Assembly: GCF_018343625.1 (NCBI RefSeq)
Contig: NZ_JAGYPG010000001.1
Span: 788,342-852,341 of the forward strand
Origin: Lederbergia citri
Lineage (GTDB): Bacteria > Bacillota > Bacilli > Bacillales > Bacillaceae_C
Length of the DNA stretch: 64,000 nucleotides
Direction of reading: 5' to 3'
Shown here: piece by piece, positions 33,824 to 41,943 of the stretch
Layout: the number at the start of each line of letters is the position of its first letter
Position numbering within the stretch: the first letter of the stretch is position 1
Made by a program: the position numbers and the translations under genes
The notes under the pieces: model-generated
What the model saw: the letters and a program-made list of their open reading frames with translations, nothing else
Told to the model about the DNA's origin: nothing
Databases searched by the model: none

Positions 33824-35206
33824 ATGGAAAACTTATCGATTCGTTCGCTGAAAGAAGGTTATGAGAAAAAACTATTTTCTCCAGTAGAAGTTACTAAAAT
33901 GTATTTAGACAGAATTCACCATTTACAAGATTTAAATGCTTACATAACAGTAACGGAAAATATTGCACTTCAACAAGCAGAGATTGCAGTAAAAAGATAT
34001 GCTGCTGATGAAGCTTCTGGAATTTTAGAAGGAATCCCTCTCTCATATAAGGATAATTTAAATACTAAAGGTATTCGAACAACAAGTGGTTCAAAAATTG
34101 ATGAAAATTTTATCCCAATAGAAGATGCAGGTGTAGTTCGCACTCTTCAAAAAGAAGGTGCTATTAATCTAGGAAAATTGAATATGCATGAATTTGCGTT
34201 TGGAATTACATCAAATAATCCGTTTTACGGTCCTGTTAAAAATCCTTGGAATCATGAGTATACACCAGGAGGATCAAGTGGTGGGTCTGGTGCAGCTGTA
34301 GCAGCTTCTTTAAGTGCTGCTTCAATTGGAACTGATACAGCCGGTTCCATTCGCATTCCTGCAGCTTCTTGCGGTGTCATCGGTTTAAAACCAACTCACG
34401 GTTTAATAGATGCTTCCGGTGTAAAACATATTTCCTGGACTCTCGACCATATAGGTCCTCTAACTAAAAATATGGATGATCTAGCTATTATAATGGAAGC
34501 CATGACGGGTAAAAATTTTACGGTAAACTTAAAAGAAGATATTCGAGGATTAAGGATTGGTGTTCCGAAAAACTATTTTAATGAAGGAATTGACGAAAAT
34601 ACTGCAATTCTTTATAAGAAAGCTTTAAAAGATTTAGAAAGTCTTGGAGCAATTCTAATCGAAATAGATATCCCTTATTCTCCCGAGGATCTTGCTCTTT
34701 CCTTTGCAATAGGATTATCAGAGGCAGGCTTTGTTCATGAAGAAACCATTTTATCTGCATTGGATTCGTTAGGTTTAGATGTAAAAGCATCTCTTGAAAA
34801 TAGCCATGCTATTCCAGCACTTGACTATATAAAAGCTTTAAAGAGAAGAGCCCAAATAACTATACAAATCGAGCGGCTATTTGAAAAAGTAGATATCATC
34901 GCTACTCCTACTACACCAATCACTCCTCAAAAAATTGGTGAGGAAATGGTGGAAATCAACGGTACGCAAGATAGTGTATATCATACAATGATTCGCCTTC
35001 CGGCTATATTCAATGTAACGGGACACCCAGCATTATCGATACCATGCGGCTTGGCTGATAATGGACTTCCAGTTGGATTACAACTTGCAGCCGCACGATA
35101 TAATGAACGAGTTTTAATTCATGCAGGTTTTGCTTATGAACAAGGATTCTTGACTTCATTTTATGAAAAAAGAAATAAACTAGCAGAATTAGCTATTAAT
35201 AAATAA
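33824..35206 (+). CDS. Amidase of the amidase-signature (GatA-like) family
   Basis: Cytoplasmic Ser-Ser-Lys amidase. The catalytic Lys is in PLSYKDNLNTKG near residue 72, the glycine/serine signature is GGSSGGSGAAVAA near 145-157 with the cis-Ser, and the nucleophilic Ser is in GTDTAGSIRIPA near 170. 460 residues is the usual size. There is no GatC or GatB gene nearby, so it is a stand-alone amidase rather than the tRNA amidotransferase subunit. The start ATG at 33824 has GGAGG 7 bp upstream; the earlier GTG overlaps that site. Substrate unknown. Confidence 0.9.
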   Translation: MENLSIRSLKEGYEKKLFSPVEVTKMYLDRIHHLQDLNAYITVTENIALQQAEIAVKRYAADEASGILEGIPLSYKDNLNTKGIRTTSGSKIDENFIPIEDAGVVRTLQKEGAINLGKLNMHEFAFGITSNNPFYGPVKNPWNHEYTPGGSSGGSGAAVAASLSAASIGTDTAGSIRIPAASCGVIGLKPTHGLIDASGVKHISWTLDHIGPLTKNMDDLAIIMEAMTGKNFTVNLKEDIRGLRIGVPKNYFNEGIDENTAILYKKALKDLESLGAILIEIDIPYSPEDLALSFAIGLSEAGFVHEETILSALDSLGLDVKASLENSHAIPALDYIKALKRRAQITIQIERLFEKVDIIATPTTPITPQKIGEEMVEINGTQDSVYHTMIRLPAIFNVTGHPALSIPCGLADNGLPVGLQLAAARYNERVLIHAGFAYEQGFLTSFYEKRNKLAELAINK

Positions 35207-35275
35207 ATGGAATGTTTTCATAAATGATTCATTAGGTATAATGTAGATATCCCTCATAAACAAAGGAGAACTGAA

Positions 35276-35851
35276 ATGAGAAAACTCGTTCTATTTCTGC
35301 ACGCATCGCTTGACGGTTTTGTGGAAGGGCCGAACGGTGAAATGGACATTGGCTGGGTTTCCTACGATGCTGATTTGGAGAAACACGCGAAAGAAATTCT
35401 GAGTACTGCCGACACTGTCATTTGGGGACGTGGGACTTATCAGATGATGCACAGTTACTGGCCATCTGTGCCTTCGAACCCATCAGCTTCGCAGCATGAA
35501 CTGAATCATGCCGAGTGGATCGAAAAGACAGCCAAAGTCGTTTTTTCCACGACGCTGGAGAAAGTCGAATGGAACAATTCCAGACTAGTGAAAGAAGATG
35601 TCGAGGAAGAGATCAAGAACCTCAAACAGCAGCCAGGCAAGGATATGGTCATCCTCGGCAGTCCTAGGTTCGCACACTACCTTATGCAGCTTGATTTAAT
35701 AGATGAGTATAAAATTACGGTTTCTCCCGTCCTGATCGGCAGCGGGTTGCCGTTATTCCAAGGTCTCAAGGAGAAGATCAATCTTAAACTTATCGAAAAC
35801 AAGACATTTGATTCTGGAGCCATTGGCCTCGCATACCAGACGGTTAGATGA
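35276..35851 (+). CDS. Dihydrofolate reductase-family protein (RibD C-terminal type, YyaP-like)
   Basis: 191-residue NADPH-binding protein of the DHFR/RibD_C superfamily: LVLFLHASLDGFVEGPNGE, DTVIWGRGTYQMMHSYWP and MVILGSPRFAHYLMQLDLIDEYKI correspond to the three usual segments. The biological reductase substrate of such proteins is mostly unknown. Strong ribosome site AAAGGAG. Base composition is visibly richer in G and C than in adjacent genes (for example the 35320-35500 stretch), suggesting recent transfer from another genome. A good terminator follows. Confidence 0.88.
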   Translation: MRKLVLFLHASLDGFVEGPNGEMDIGWVSYDADLEKHAKEILSTADTVIWGRGTYQMMHSYWPSVPSNPSASQHELNHAEWIEKTAKVVFSTTLEKVEWNNSRLVKEDVEEEIKNLKQQPGKDMVILGSPRFAHYLMQLDLIDEYKITVSPVLIGSGLPLFQGLKEKINLKLIENKTFDSGAIGLAYQTVR

Positions 35852-35898
35852 CCTTATCTCCTAAAGTAGATTACGCTAAAGGATTACGTTAGCACAAT

Positions 35899-35952
35899 AA
35901 AAGCAGCGGAAGTCTAGGTCTTTCGAGTTCCTAGTCCGTCACTGCTTTTTTT
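35899..35952 (+). terminator. Terminator after the DHFR-like gene
   Basis: AAAGCAG and CTGCTTT close a long stem that continues inside with GTCTAGG / CCTAG pairing, followed by TTTTTTT. It ends the higher-GC gene. Confidence 0.85.
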
Positions 35953-36321
35953 AAAAGTCAGTTCAATTCAGTTTGACGGGTGATTGTGTCGTTTGAGCTT
36001 AGAGTAAGGAGAAACGCCAAGTCGGGCGCAATTCAGGGCTTAGCGTATATTTTCGTTAATATGTTGGCGGTACCCCTGGTAAGAATAACATAAAGAAAAA
36101 AATGTTTCGATGCGGATAACATCGAAACGGCGACGCAATAGTTGGTACCTAATGGGATATCAAGTATAAAACGTGTTAAAACCACCAGAGTTGGGAGCAC
36201 AACGCGGTTTTATTCTTTTTTACAAAAAGATAACCATCCAGCTAACATTATTAAATTTGTAATTAACTGCCATTCCAATGATATAATTAATTTAAACTTT
36301 TATCTTAAGGAGGAACGGAAA
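35953..36321. other. Gene-free stretch with unusual hairpins
   Basis: No credible gene. It contains a GC-rich imperfect inverted repeat near 36014-36048 (arms around CGCCAAG and CTTAGCG) and a perfect 9-bp stem GTTTCGATG / CATCGAAAC with loop CGGATAA at 36104-36128. Near 36177-36214 AAAACC and GGTTTT can also pair. The raised GC continues from the preceding DHFR-like gene, so this may be the rest of a transferred segment. The final 20 bp hold the ribosome site of the next gene. Confidence 0.5.
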
Positions 36322-36702
36322 ATGATTAATCAAGTCGGTCAAATAATGTTATATGTACATAATCAGGATGACTCAGTGAAATTTTGGACTGAACAAGTAG
36401 GATTCGTTGTCATTTCGGAAGCTGATAATGGTCAAGGCATGAGATGGATTGAAATAGCTCCTTCAAAAGAAGCGCAAACGAGTATTGTACTCCATAATAA
36501 AGATATAATCGCTAAAATGCAGCCTGAATTAAACCTTGGTACCCCTTCTTTAATGTTTTTTACTGAAGATCTTGATAAATTATATCAAAACTTAACATCT
36601 CATGGGATTACCGTCGGTGAAATTGTTAATATGCCATCTGGAAGAGTATTTAATTTTGCTGATCGTGAACATAATTATTTTGCTGTGATGGAAAAAAAGT
36701 AA
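36322..36702 (+). CDS. VOC-superfamily (glyoxalase/dioxygenase fold) protein
   Basis: 126-residue single-domain VOC protein with two beta-alpha-beta-beta-beta units: GQIMLYVHNQDDSVKFWTE at the N-terminus, GMRWIEIAPS in the middle, and FTEDLDKLYQNLTSHGI and FNFADREHNYFAVME in the second half. The likely metal ligands are Glu in RWIEIA and Glu in DREHNYF. Substrate is unknown; many such proteins give fosfomycin or bleomycin resistance or are orphan dioxygenases. Start ATG 36322 with AAGGAGGAA upstream; the longer open frame to 36142 has no ribosome site. Confidence 0.88.
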   Translation: MINQVGQIMLYVHNQDDSVKFWTEQVGFVVISEADNGQGMRWIEIAPSKEAQTSIVLHNKDIIAKMQPELNLGTPSLMFFTEDLDKLYQNLTSHGITVGEIVNMPSGRVFNFADREHNYFAVMEKK

Positions 36703-36710
36703 AAAATGAT

Positions 36711-36740
36711 AAAATGCAGGGTCTTTTTCCCTGCATTTTT
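36711..36740 (+). terminator. Terminator after the VOC gene
   Basis: Perfect 11-bp stem AAAATGCAGGG / CCCTGCATTTT followed by TTTTTT-rich sequence; works in both directions for the converging genes. Confidence 0.9.
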
Positions 36741-36839
36741 TCTGTTACTTGGTATGCAATTAGGGTCTGTCAACACAGATTCATGTCTATTTTGCGGATC
36801 AGATGCATACTTCATATAAAATTCCGTTTTGAATTATCT

Positions 36840-37352
36840 TCAAATTTCAGTTAGTTCCTCCAGCGTATTTAATACGTGATCAAGAAACTCCACTATCTCA
36901 TTCATATTTTCTTCGTTAATTTTATGTTTAAATCTGGCTTCCACTTTGTTTATGTAATTTAAATCATCCCCATAGATAAAACTTAATGTTTGGGTAAGTT
37001 CTATGTCATTTTCCCAAATAGAAATCAATATTTGTTCAATGTTTTTACATTGAATCGCCACGTTATTGATACGTTTATAAAATCGTAATGTAATAGAACA
37101 CCCCGGACTTGTCCCTTTCCATTCTAATATCTCGCCTGCCAGATCCTCTAATGAAGCCTCTAATACAATTTCTGCAGTGACATCAGGTTGATCCACCAAA
37201 GCAAATTGAATAGAAAATTCCCTAGCAAGAACAGAGAAATCCATTCGATCTACACGGTTCATAATGGTTATTATGCGATGGATATTATCAAGATCGTATA
37301 CATGATTTTCAAATGCTACTTTTAAATTTTCAAAAATGGTTGGATCGTACAT
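36840..37352 (-). CDS. Unknown cytoplasmic protein
   Basis: 170 residues, acidic, no signal or membrane segment. Predicted alternating helix/strand with a central FALVDQPDVTAEIVLEASL and C-terminal EENMNEIVEFLDHVLNTLEE. I do not recognise the family, although a similar short protein seems common in Bacillus. Ribosome site AGGACC is weak. It converges with the VOC gene and diverges from the MATE gene, so it is probably monocistronic. Confidence 0.6.
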   Translation of the reverse strand: MYDPTIFENLKVAFENHVYDLDNIHRIITIMNRVDRMDFSVLAREFSIQFALVDQPDVTAEIVLEASLEDLAGEILEWKGTSPGCSITLRFYKRINNVAIQCKNIEQILISIWENDIELTQTLSFIYGDDLNYINKVEARFKHKINEENMNEIVEFLDHVLNTLEELTEI

Positions 37353-37613
37353 TTGGTCCTCCGAAAAATTTTCTAATATGCCTAAATATCATTACTAGTA
37401 GGCATTTAAATATCTAATACAAAATATTACTGTTCCTCAATAACTATTATACCCGACTACTATTAATCAAATAATGTTCCTTTTTCATTTAGCAAAGTAG
37501 AAATAACACTATAGAAAGTATTGTATTCCAGAAATAATCTGATAAAATTTCAATATTGTATGAATTTACAAAAATATAGAAAAACATCTTATAGCGAAGA
37601 AGGGTTCCAATTA

Positions 37614-39005
37614 ATGAGCTTATTTGTACGAGAAAAATCATTTTACAAAACATTCTTTACTTTAACAGTTATCATTGGACTGCAAAACATTATTACGTTC
37701 GGGATCAATCTATCAGACAATCTTATGATTGGAGGATATAGTGAATACGCCCTTTCTGGAGTTGCGTTAGCAAATCAAATTCAATTCGTTCTGCAGATGC
37801 TTGTAATGGGTGTTGGTGAAGGTATGGTCATTATGGCTTCAAGATACTGGGGAGCAAAAAATATCGTATCCATTAAGAAGATATCAAGCATTGGCATGAG
37901 AATATCCATTTTAGTAGGGTTGATTATGTGGGCGATTATCTTTTTCTTCCCAGAAGCAGTTCTGTCACTCTTTACGAAAGACGCAAATGTTATTTCTGAA
38001 GGAACAAAATTTTTAAAGATCATATGCTTTTCGTATATTTTCTTTTCTATTACTAGCATTCTTATAGCTATATTAAGAAGTGTAGAAACCGTAAAAATTG
38101 GGTTTATATTATCCATTTCTACTCTTATTATCAATGTTTGTCTAAACTACATCTTGATATATGGACATTTCGGATTTCCGAGTTTAGGTGTGCAGGGCTC
38201 AGCTATTGCGACTCTAACTTCAAGAATTATCGAATTAATGATAATTATCATTTACGTGAAGCGATTTGACCAAAAAATCTATTTGAAACTTCGAGATTTT
38301 ATACATGTTGAACTGGATTTATTCAAGCAATATATAAATCTAGGATCACCTATTATTATGTCTAACTTTATTTGGGGATTAGCGATGGCTGTACAAACTG
38401 CTATTCTCGGCCATATGGGAGCAGCTGCCATTGCAGCAAACAGCATTGCAACAACCGTTTTTGGAATAGTAGCCGTCGCCGTTTTTGCCTCTGCTAGTGC
38501 AACAACCGTATTAATTGGAAAAACGATTGGTGAAGGAAACGTCAATAAAATTAAATCATACGCTAAAACATTACAAATCTTGTATGTTATTATTGGGTTC
38601 TTTACAGGTGTGCTATTGTTTTTAACAAAGGGCCTAGTTCTTGACTTCTATACTATTTCGGAAGAGGCAAGATCTCTTGCCTTGCAGTTCATGACCATTC
38701 TCTCTATTTCGGTAATTGGCACTGCTTATCAGATGCCTGCATTAACAGGGATTGTTCGGAGTGGCGGAGATACGAAATTTGTATTGATCAATGACACTAT
38801 TTTCATGTGGATGATTGTCCTTCCAGCTTCAGCCCTTTGTGCATTCGTATTTAATCTATCACCTTTGATCACTTTTATTTGTCTGAAATCAGATCAAATA
38901 TTGAAATGTTTTGTAGCGATTGTGAAGGTGAACCGATTTAGGTGGATTAGGACGTTTGATTCCAAAGAGAATGAAATTGATGAAAAAATTCTGAAGGCAA
39001 ATTGA
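37614..39005 (+). CDS. MATE-family multidrug efflux protein
   Basis: 463 residues with twelve hydrophobic segments in two similar halves. Typical features are LSDNLMIGGYSEYALSGVALANQ near residue 30, LGVQGSAIATLTSRI near residue 190, and SASATTVLIGKTIGEGNV near residue 290. Such proteins export cationic drugs with sodium or protons. The start at 37614 has AAGGG upstream and gives the normal N-terminus (MSLFVREKSFYKTFF); the open frame reaching back to 37521 is unlikely to be translated. Confidence 0.92.
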   Translation: MSLFVREKSFYKTFFTLTVIIGLQNIITFGINLSDNLMIGGYSEYALSGVALANQIQFVLQMLVMGVGEGMVIMASRYWGAKNIVSIKKISSIGMRISILVGLIMWAIIFFFPEAVLSLFTKDANVISEGTKFLKIICFSYIFFSITSILIAILRSVETVKIGFILSISTLIINVCLNYILIYGHFGFPSLGVQGSAIATLTSRIIELMIIIIYVKRFDQKIYLKLRDFIHVELDLFKQYINLGSPIIMSNFIWGLAMAVQTAILGHMGAAAIAANSIATTVFGIVAVAVFASASATTVLIGKTIGEGNVNKIKSYAKTLQILYVIIGFFTGVLLFLTKGLVLDFYTISEEARSLALQFMTILSISVIGTAYQMPALTGIVRSGGDTKFVLINDTIFMWMIVLPASALCAFVFNLSPLITFICLKSDQILKCFVAIVKVNRFRWIRTFDSKENEIDEKILKAN

Positions 39006-39074
39006 AGAAATATCTATTTTTATTTAAATTCTAATTGGTACTTCTAATTAGTTAATATATAGCTATTCCATAAA

Positions 39075-39125
39075 AATTGCATCTCCAACAGTAAGATATG
39101 CTTAACGATTGGGGATGCAATTTTT
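39075..39125 (+). terminator. Terminator after the MATE gene
   Basis: ATTGCATCTCCAA pairs with TTGGGGATGCAAT across a 20-base loop and is followed by TTTTTC. Confidence 0.8.
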
Positions 39126-39158
39126 CAATTGTATCATTTATGAATGGAATGCTAGAGT

Positions 39159-39905
39159 TTAAACTAGTTTTTTCTTATTTCCACTTATTGTACCATCTAG
39201 TGACATAGGTGCATTCATATCTACAAAAAATAGCACTACGGTAGTGTGGGTCAATGCTGTAATGGGTGGAAGTGGATCTTCTAAGTCGGTTACAGCTTCC
39301 TGTTTTTTTATCATCAAATCGTTAATAGCAATTTCTCCGTCTAAAACATATAAAAATGGTTGAAAACCTTCATACACAGGAATTTCTAATACATCCCCTT
39401 TTTTCGGATGTGCATCCAAAATATAGACATTTTGTCTTATGTGAAGTGGTGCGTTACTGTCTTCAGGGCCTACCATCAAATACCACTCTCGATTTGAAAT
39501 AGCCTTTGAGTGAAACTGAATATTCGGTTCGAGATTTGTCTCCCTCGGCCTAACAAAAATTTGAAGCATCTCAACTTGATCATTTTTTACTTTTTCTTCA
39601 TGCCAAAAGCTATATCCTGCATTCATCATCATTAATTTTCCAGGAGATACTGGTTCTTCTAGACCTCTGGAATCCTTATGATACATCGTGCCTTTCCAAA
39701 CATAGCTCAATATCTCATCATTTACATGCTCATGCATTTTAATCGTGATTCCCTTTTTCATTACTGCATGATCAATGATACTTAATGGTCCAAATGCTGA
39801 ATCTGCCTTCTTTTCCACATAAATGTCACTAGGTTGAATTCGAGTAATAGTAATGGGTCCTTTGAAAGGTTGCCTATGATTATCTGCTGATAATTTCTGT
39901 AACAT
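39159..39905 (-). CDS. Pirin-family bicupin protein
   Basis: 248-residue cytoplasmic protein with two cupin domains. N-terminal features: FGPLSIIDHAVMKKGITIKMHEHVNDEILSYV, where the His residues would bind iron, then MMNAGYSFWHEEKV; the C-terminal cupin (QPFLYVLDGEIAI) lacks metal ligands. Some members have quercetinase activity or act as redox sensors; role here unknown. Pirin-like proteins usually have about 230-300 residues. Start ATG 39905 has AGGTG upstream. Confidence 0.87.
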   Translation of the reverse strand: MLQKLSADNHRQPFKGPITITRIQPSDIYVEKKADSAFGPLSIIDHAVMKKGITIKMHEHVNDEILSYVWKGTMYHKDSRGLEEPVSPGKLMMMNAGYSFWHEEKVKNDQVEMLQIFVRPRETNLEPNIQFHSKAISNREWYLMVGPEDSNAPLHIRQNVYILDAHPKKGDVLEIPVYEGFQPFLYVLDGEIAINDLMIKKQEAVTDLEDPLPPITALTHTTVVLFFVDMNAPMSLDGTISGNKKKLV

Positions 39906-40368
39906 GCCAAGTCACCTACTGTATCTTCAATATGCTTTTATTATAACAAAACCCATTACATGGTAAGGTTATTATGGTTTATGCTTCTCGTGATCTTCAT
40001 CAATAAAACTTTTTTACTACCAGAAAATAATTCCATTAACATCACAGAAACTTGGGCATCCTCTCATAGTTCTTCTTTAATATCCTTGAATTCCCAATTT
40101 TATTTCGAAAAATCTTTCTTTTGCTAACCTGCCGTTTAACTAATTAATGTCCAAGATAAAAGTACTTTTGTAACAGTCCATCATTTTTTTATTCTTTTAC
40201 ATGTTTGTTTAATAATAAACTTCAAAACAGTTTTACATTAAACAAATGGGAAAACCCCCGTACTTTATTTAAAGTAACGAGGGTTGAGTACATCTCTTTT
40301 ATCAAGCATCTGTAGGCTTTGTAGCGAACCTTATAACCTATTCATGTTTATATAAATATTTTAAACTA
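39906..40368. other. Gene-free stretch with a terminator
   Basis: No gene found. At 40253-40285 the inverted repeat AACCC..GTACTTT / AAAGTAACGAGGGTT forms a stem-loop that would end the polysaccharide deacetylase transcript on the minus strand (followed by TTTTCCC). The rest is AT-rich and should contain the pirin promoter. Confidence 0.5.
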
Positions 40369-41457
40369 CTATTTTGCTAATAAGCTGTCAATTGTTACAA
40401 ACTTGTAGCCTTCTGCTCTTAATTGGTCAATCATCTTCGGAAGCGCATCGACAGTGCCTTGTAATTTGGTATTTTGGAAGTTGTGCTGGAGGACAATCCC
40501 TCCTGGTGATTTATCCCTGTTTACAATCGTTAATATATTCTCTGCTGAATTACCATCCCAATCGATTGTATCCACGGACCAAAGAATATTTTTAAATCCT
40601 AGTTTTTCAAATACCAGAGCATCAGCAGCTGTAAAGTCGCCATATGGTGGCCGTAATAAGGTAGGTTTAACCCCCGTTACCTTTTCAATGAGTTCATTTG
40701 TAGATGTAAGCTGTTGGATAACTTGTGCCGTATAAAGTTTGGATAATTCCGGATGATTCCATGAATGATTTGCAATGGAATGCCCTTCCTCTACCATTCT
40801 TTTAGCCAACTGCGGATAATAAGAAACTTGCTCTCCAACTACAAAAAACGTGGCGTGTACACCTTTTTCTTTTAAAATATCCAAAAGTTGAGGTGTAATA
40901 ATTTTGTCTGGGCCATCATCGAAAGTTAAAGCAATTTTCTTTTCAGTTGTTTCTCCTTTTTTGATAGCGATTGGCTTGCTCTCTTTTGGAGCGTTTGTTT
41001 GAATAAAGGTTCGATTGATTTTAGAATCATAGGAAACGGTCATCCCTAATTTTAATGCAGTTTCTATTAATGGAATATAAGGACGGCCATTAATAACCGT
41101 TGTGGTTGTAGCAAGGTATTCACGGATCCATTTGTTTTTTTCTTTTACGAAATAGTCCATATACGCCTTGTCCAAGTAGAGTGCAACAATATTATTTCTC
41201 TCCACAGCAATAGAATTATATTTTTCATTCTTATCAACTGTGGCACCTGTATGCTTGAAAAATAGATCAGGTACCATTACACGACCATTTTGCATATAAT
41301 AGTTTGTCTTAATGAGTTCACCATCAACCGAAAAATAAGCCGATGATATTGTTGCAGCTTGGGCTGGCACTACCCCGAAAATACCTGATACGATGAAAGA
41401 AAAGAGAATAATGCCCAAAAATGCCCGTTTTCTCTCTATTTTGTTTATTTTAATCAT
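40369..41457 (-). CDS. Secreted polysaccharide deacetylase with N-terminal copper amine oxidase-like domain
   Basis: 362 residues. Signal peptide in residues 1-34 with cleavage after VPAQA. Residues about 37-150 are a copper amine oxidase N-terminal-like domain (NGRVMVPDLFFKHTG, NGRPYIPLIETALKLG), which usually binds the cell wall. Residues 165-360 are the NodB catalytic domain: LTFDDGPD with the catalytic Asp and metal Asp, HSWNHPEL with the two His ligands, RPPYGDF and VLQHNF. It removes acetyl groups from peptidoglycan, chitin oligomers or a secondary wall polymer. Ribosome site GGGGGA. Monocistronic with its own terminator. Confidence 0.93.
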   Translation of the reverse strand: MIKINKIERKRAFLGIILFSFIVSGIFGVVPAQAATISSAYFSVDGELIKTNYYMQNGRVMVPDLFFKHTGATVDKNEKYNSIAVERNNIVALYLDKAYMDYFVKEKNKWIREYLATTTTVINGRPYIPLIETALKLGMTVSYDSKINRTFIQTNAPKESKPIAIKKGETTEKKIALTFDDGPDKIITPQLLDILKEKGVHATFFVVGEQVSYYPQLAKRMVEEGHSIANHSWNHPELSKLYTAQVIQQLTSTNELIEKVTGVKPTLLRPPYGDFTAADALVFEKLGFKNILWSVDTIDWDGNSAENILTIVNRDKSPGGIVLQHNFQNTKLQGTVDALPKMIDQLRAEGYKFVTIDSLLAK

Positions 41458-41943
41458 TTTAATCCCCCAGTGAATCTATCTTTTTTCCAACAGAATAGAT
41501 TTTATCAACAAATCATACATAAAAATACCGTTTATTTTTGGAAAAAATAATGAGGGCCTTTAGGGGGTCTCTCGCTACAAAAGGCATATTTATAATGTTT
41601 AAAAGCCTAATTTCTCAAATTAATACTAAGAAATTAGGCTTTTCGCTGCTCTATTAATGCGCCCTGTTGTTAAATAACACTTTATATATCTAGATTTCCT
41701 TTCTTTCTATTAATTCCTTTACACAATAGAATGAGAGAATGACTAAAAACTTTTGCTTTGATTAGTATGTGGAGATCATTAGTAGATTTTTTACGTTCTT
41801 TTGTCTATCTAGATTGACATTTTTATTTTTAAGCCAAAAAACCTCTTCAGAATGAAAAAAAAACCCATTTGCAATATATTATGCAAATGGGTTTTCTTCA
41901 CTGTCTGACATCTACAATGAAATAAAATATCGCTTGTTCTAAT
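41458..41943. other. Gene-free stretch containing an orphan stem-loop
   Basis: No coding region seen. The perfect 15-bp stem AAAAGCCTAATTTCT / AGAAATTAGGCTTTT at 41601-41643, with T-tracts on both sides, is a textbook bidirectional terminator but lies upstream of the deacetylase start and 260 bp from the end of the UvrA-like gene. It may end a small RNA transcribed from this gap, or be left over from a lost gene. Confidence 0.55.
41861..41894 (-). terminator. Terminator of the UvrA-like gene
   Basis: Perfect 13-bp stem AAACCCATTTGCA / TGCAAATGGGTTT with an 8-base loop, followed on the minus strand by eight T residues. It lies 50 bp after the stop. Confidence 0.9.
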
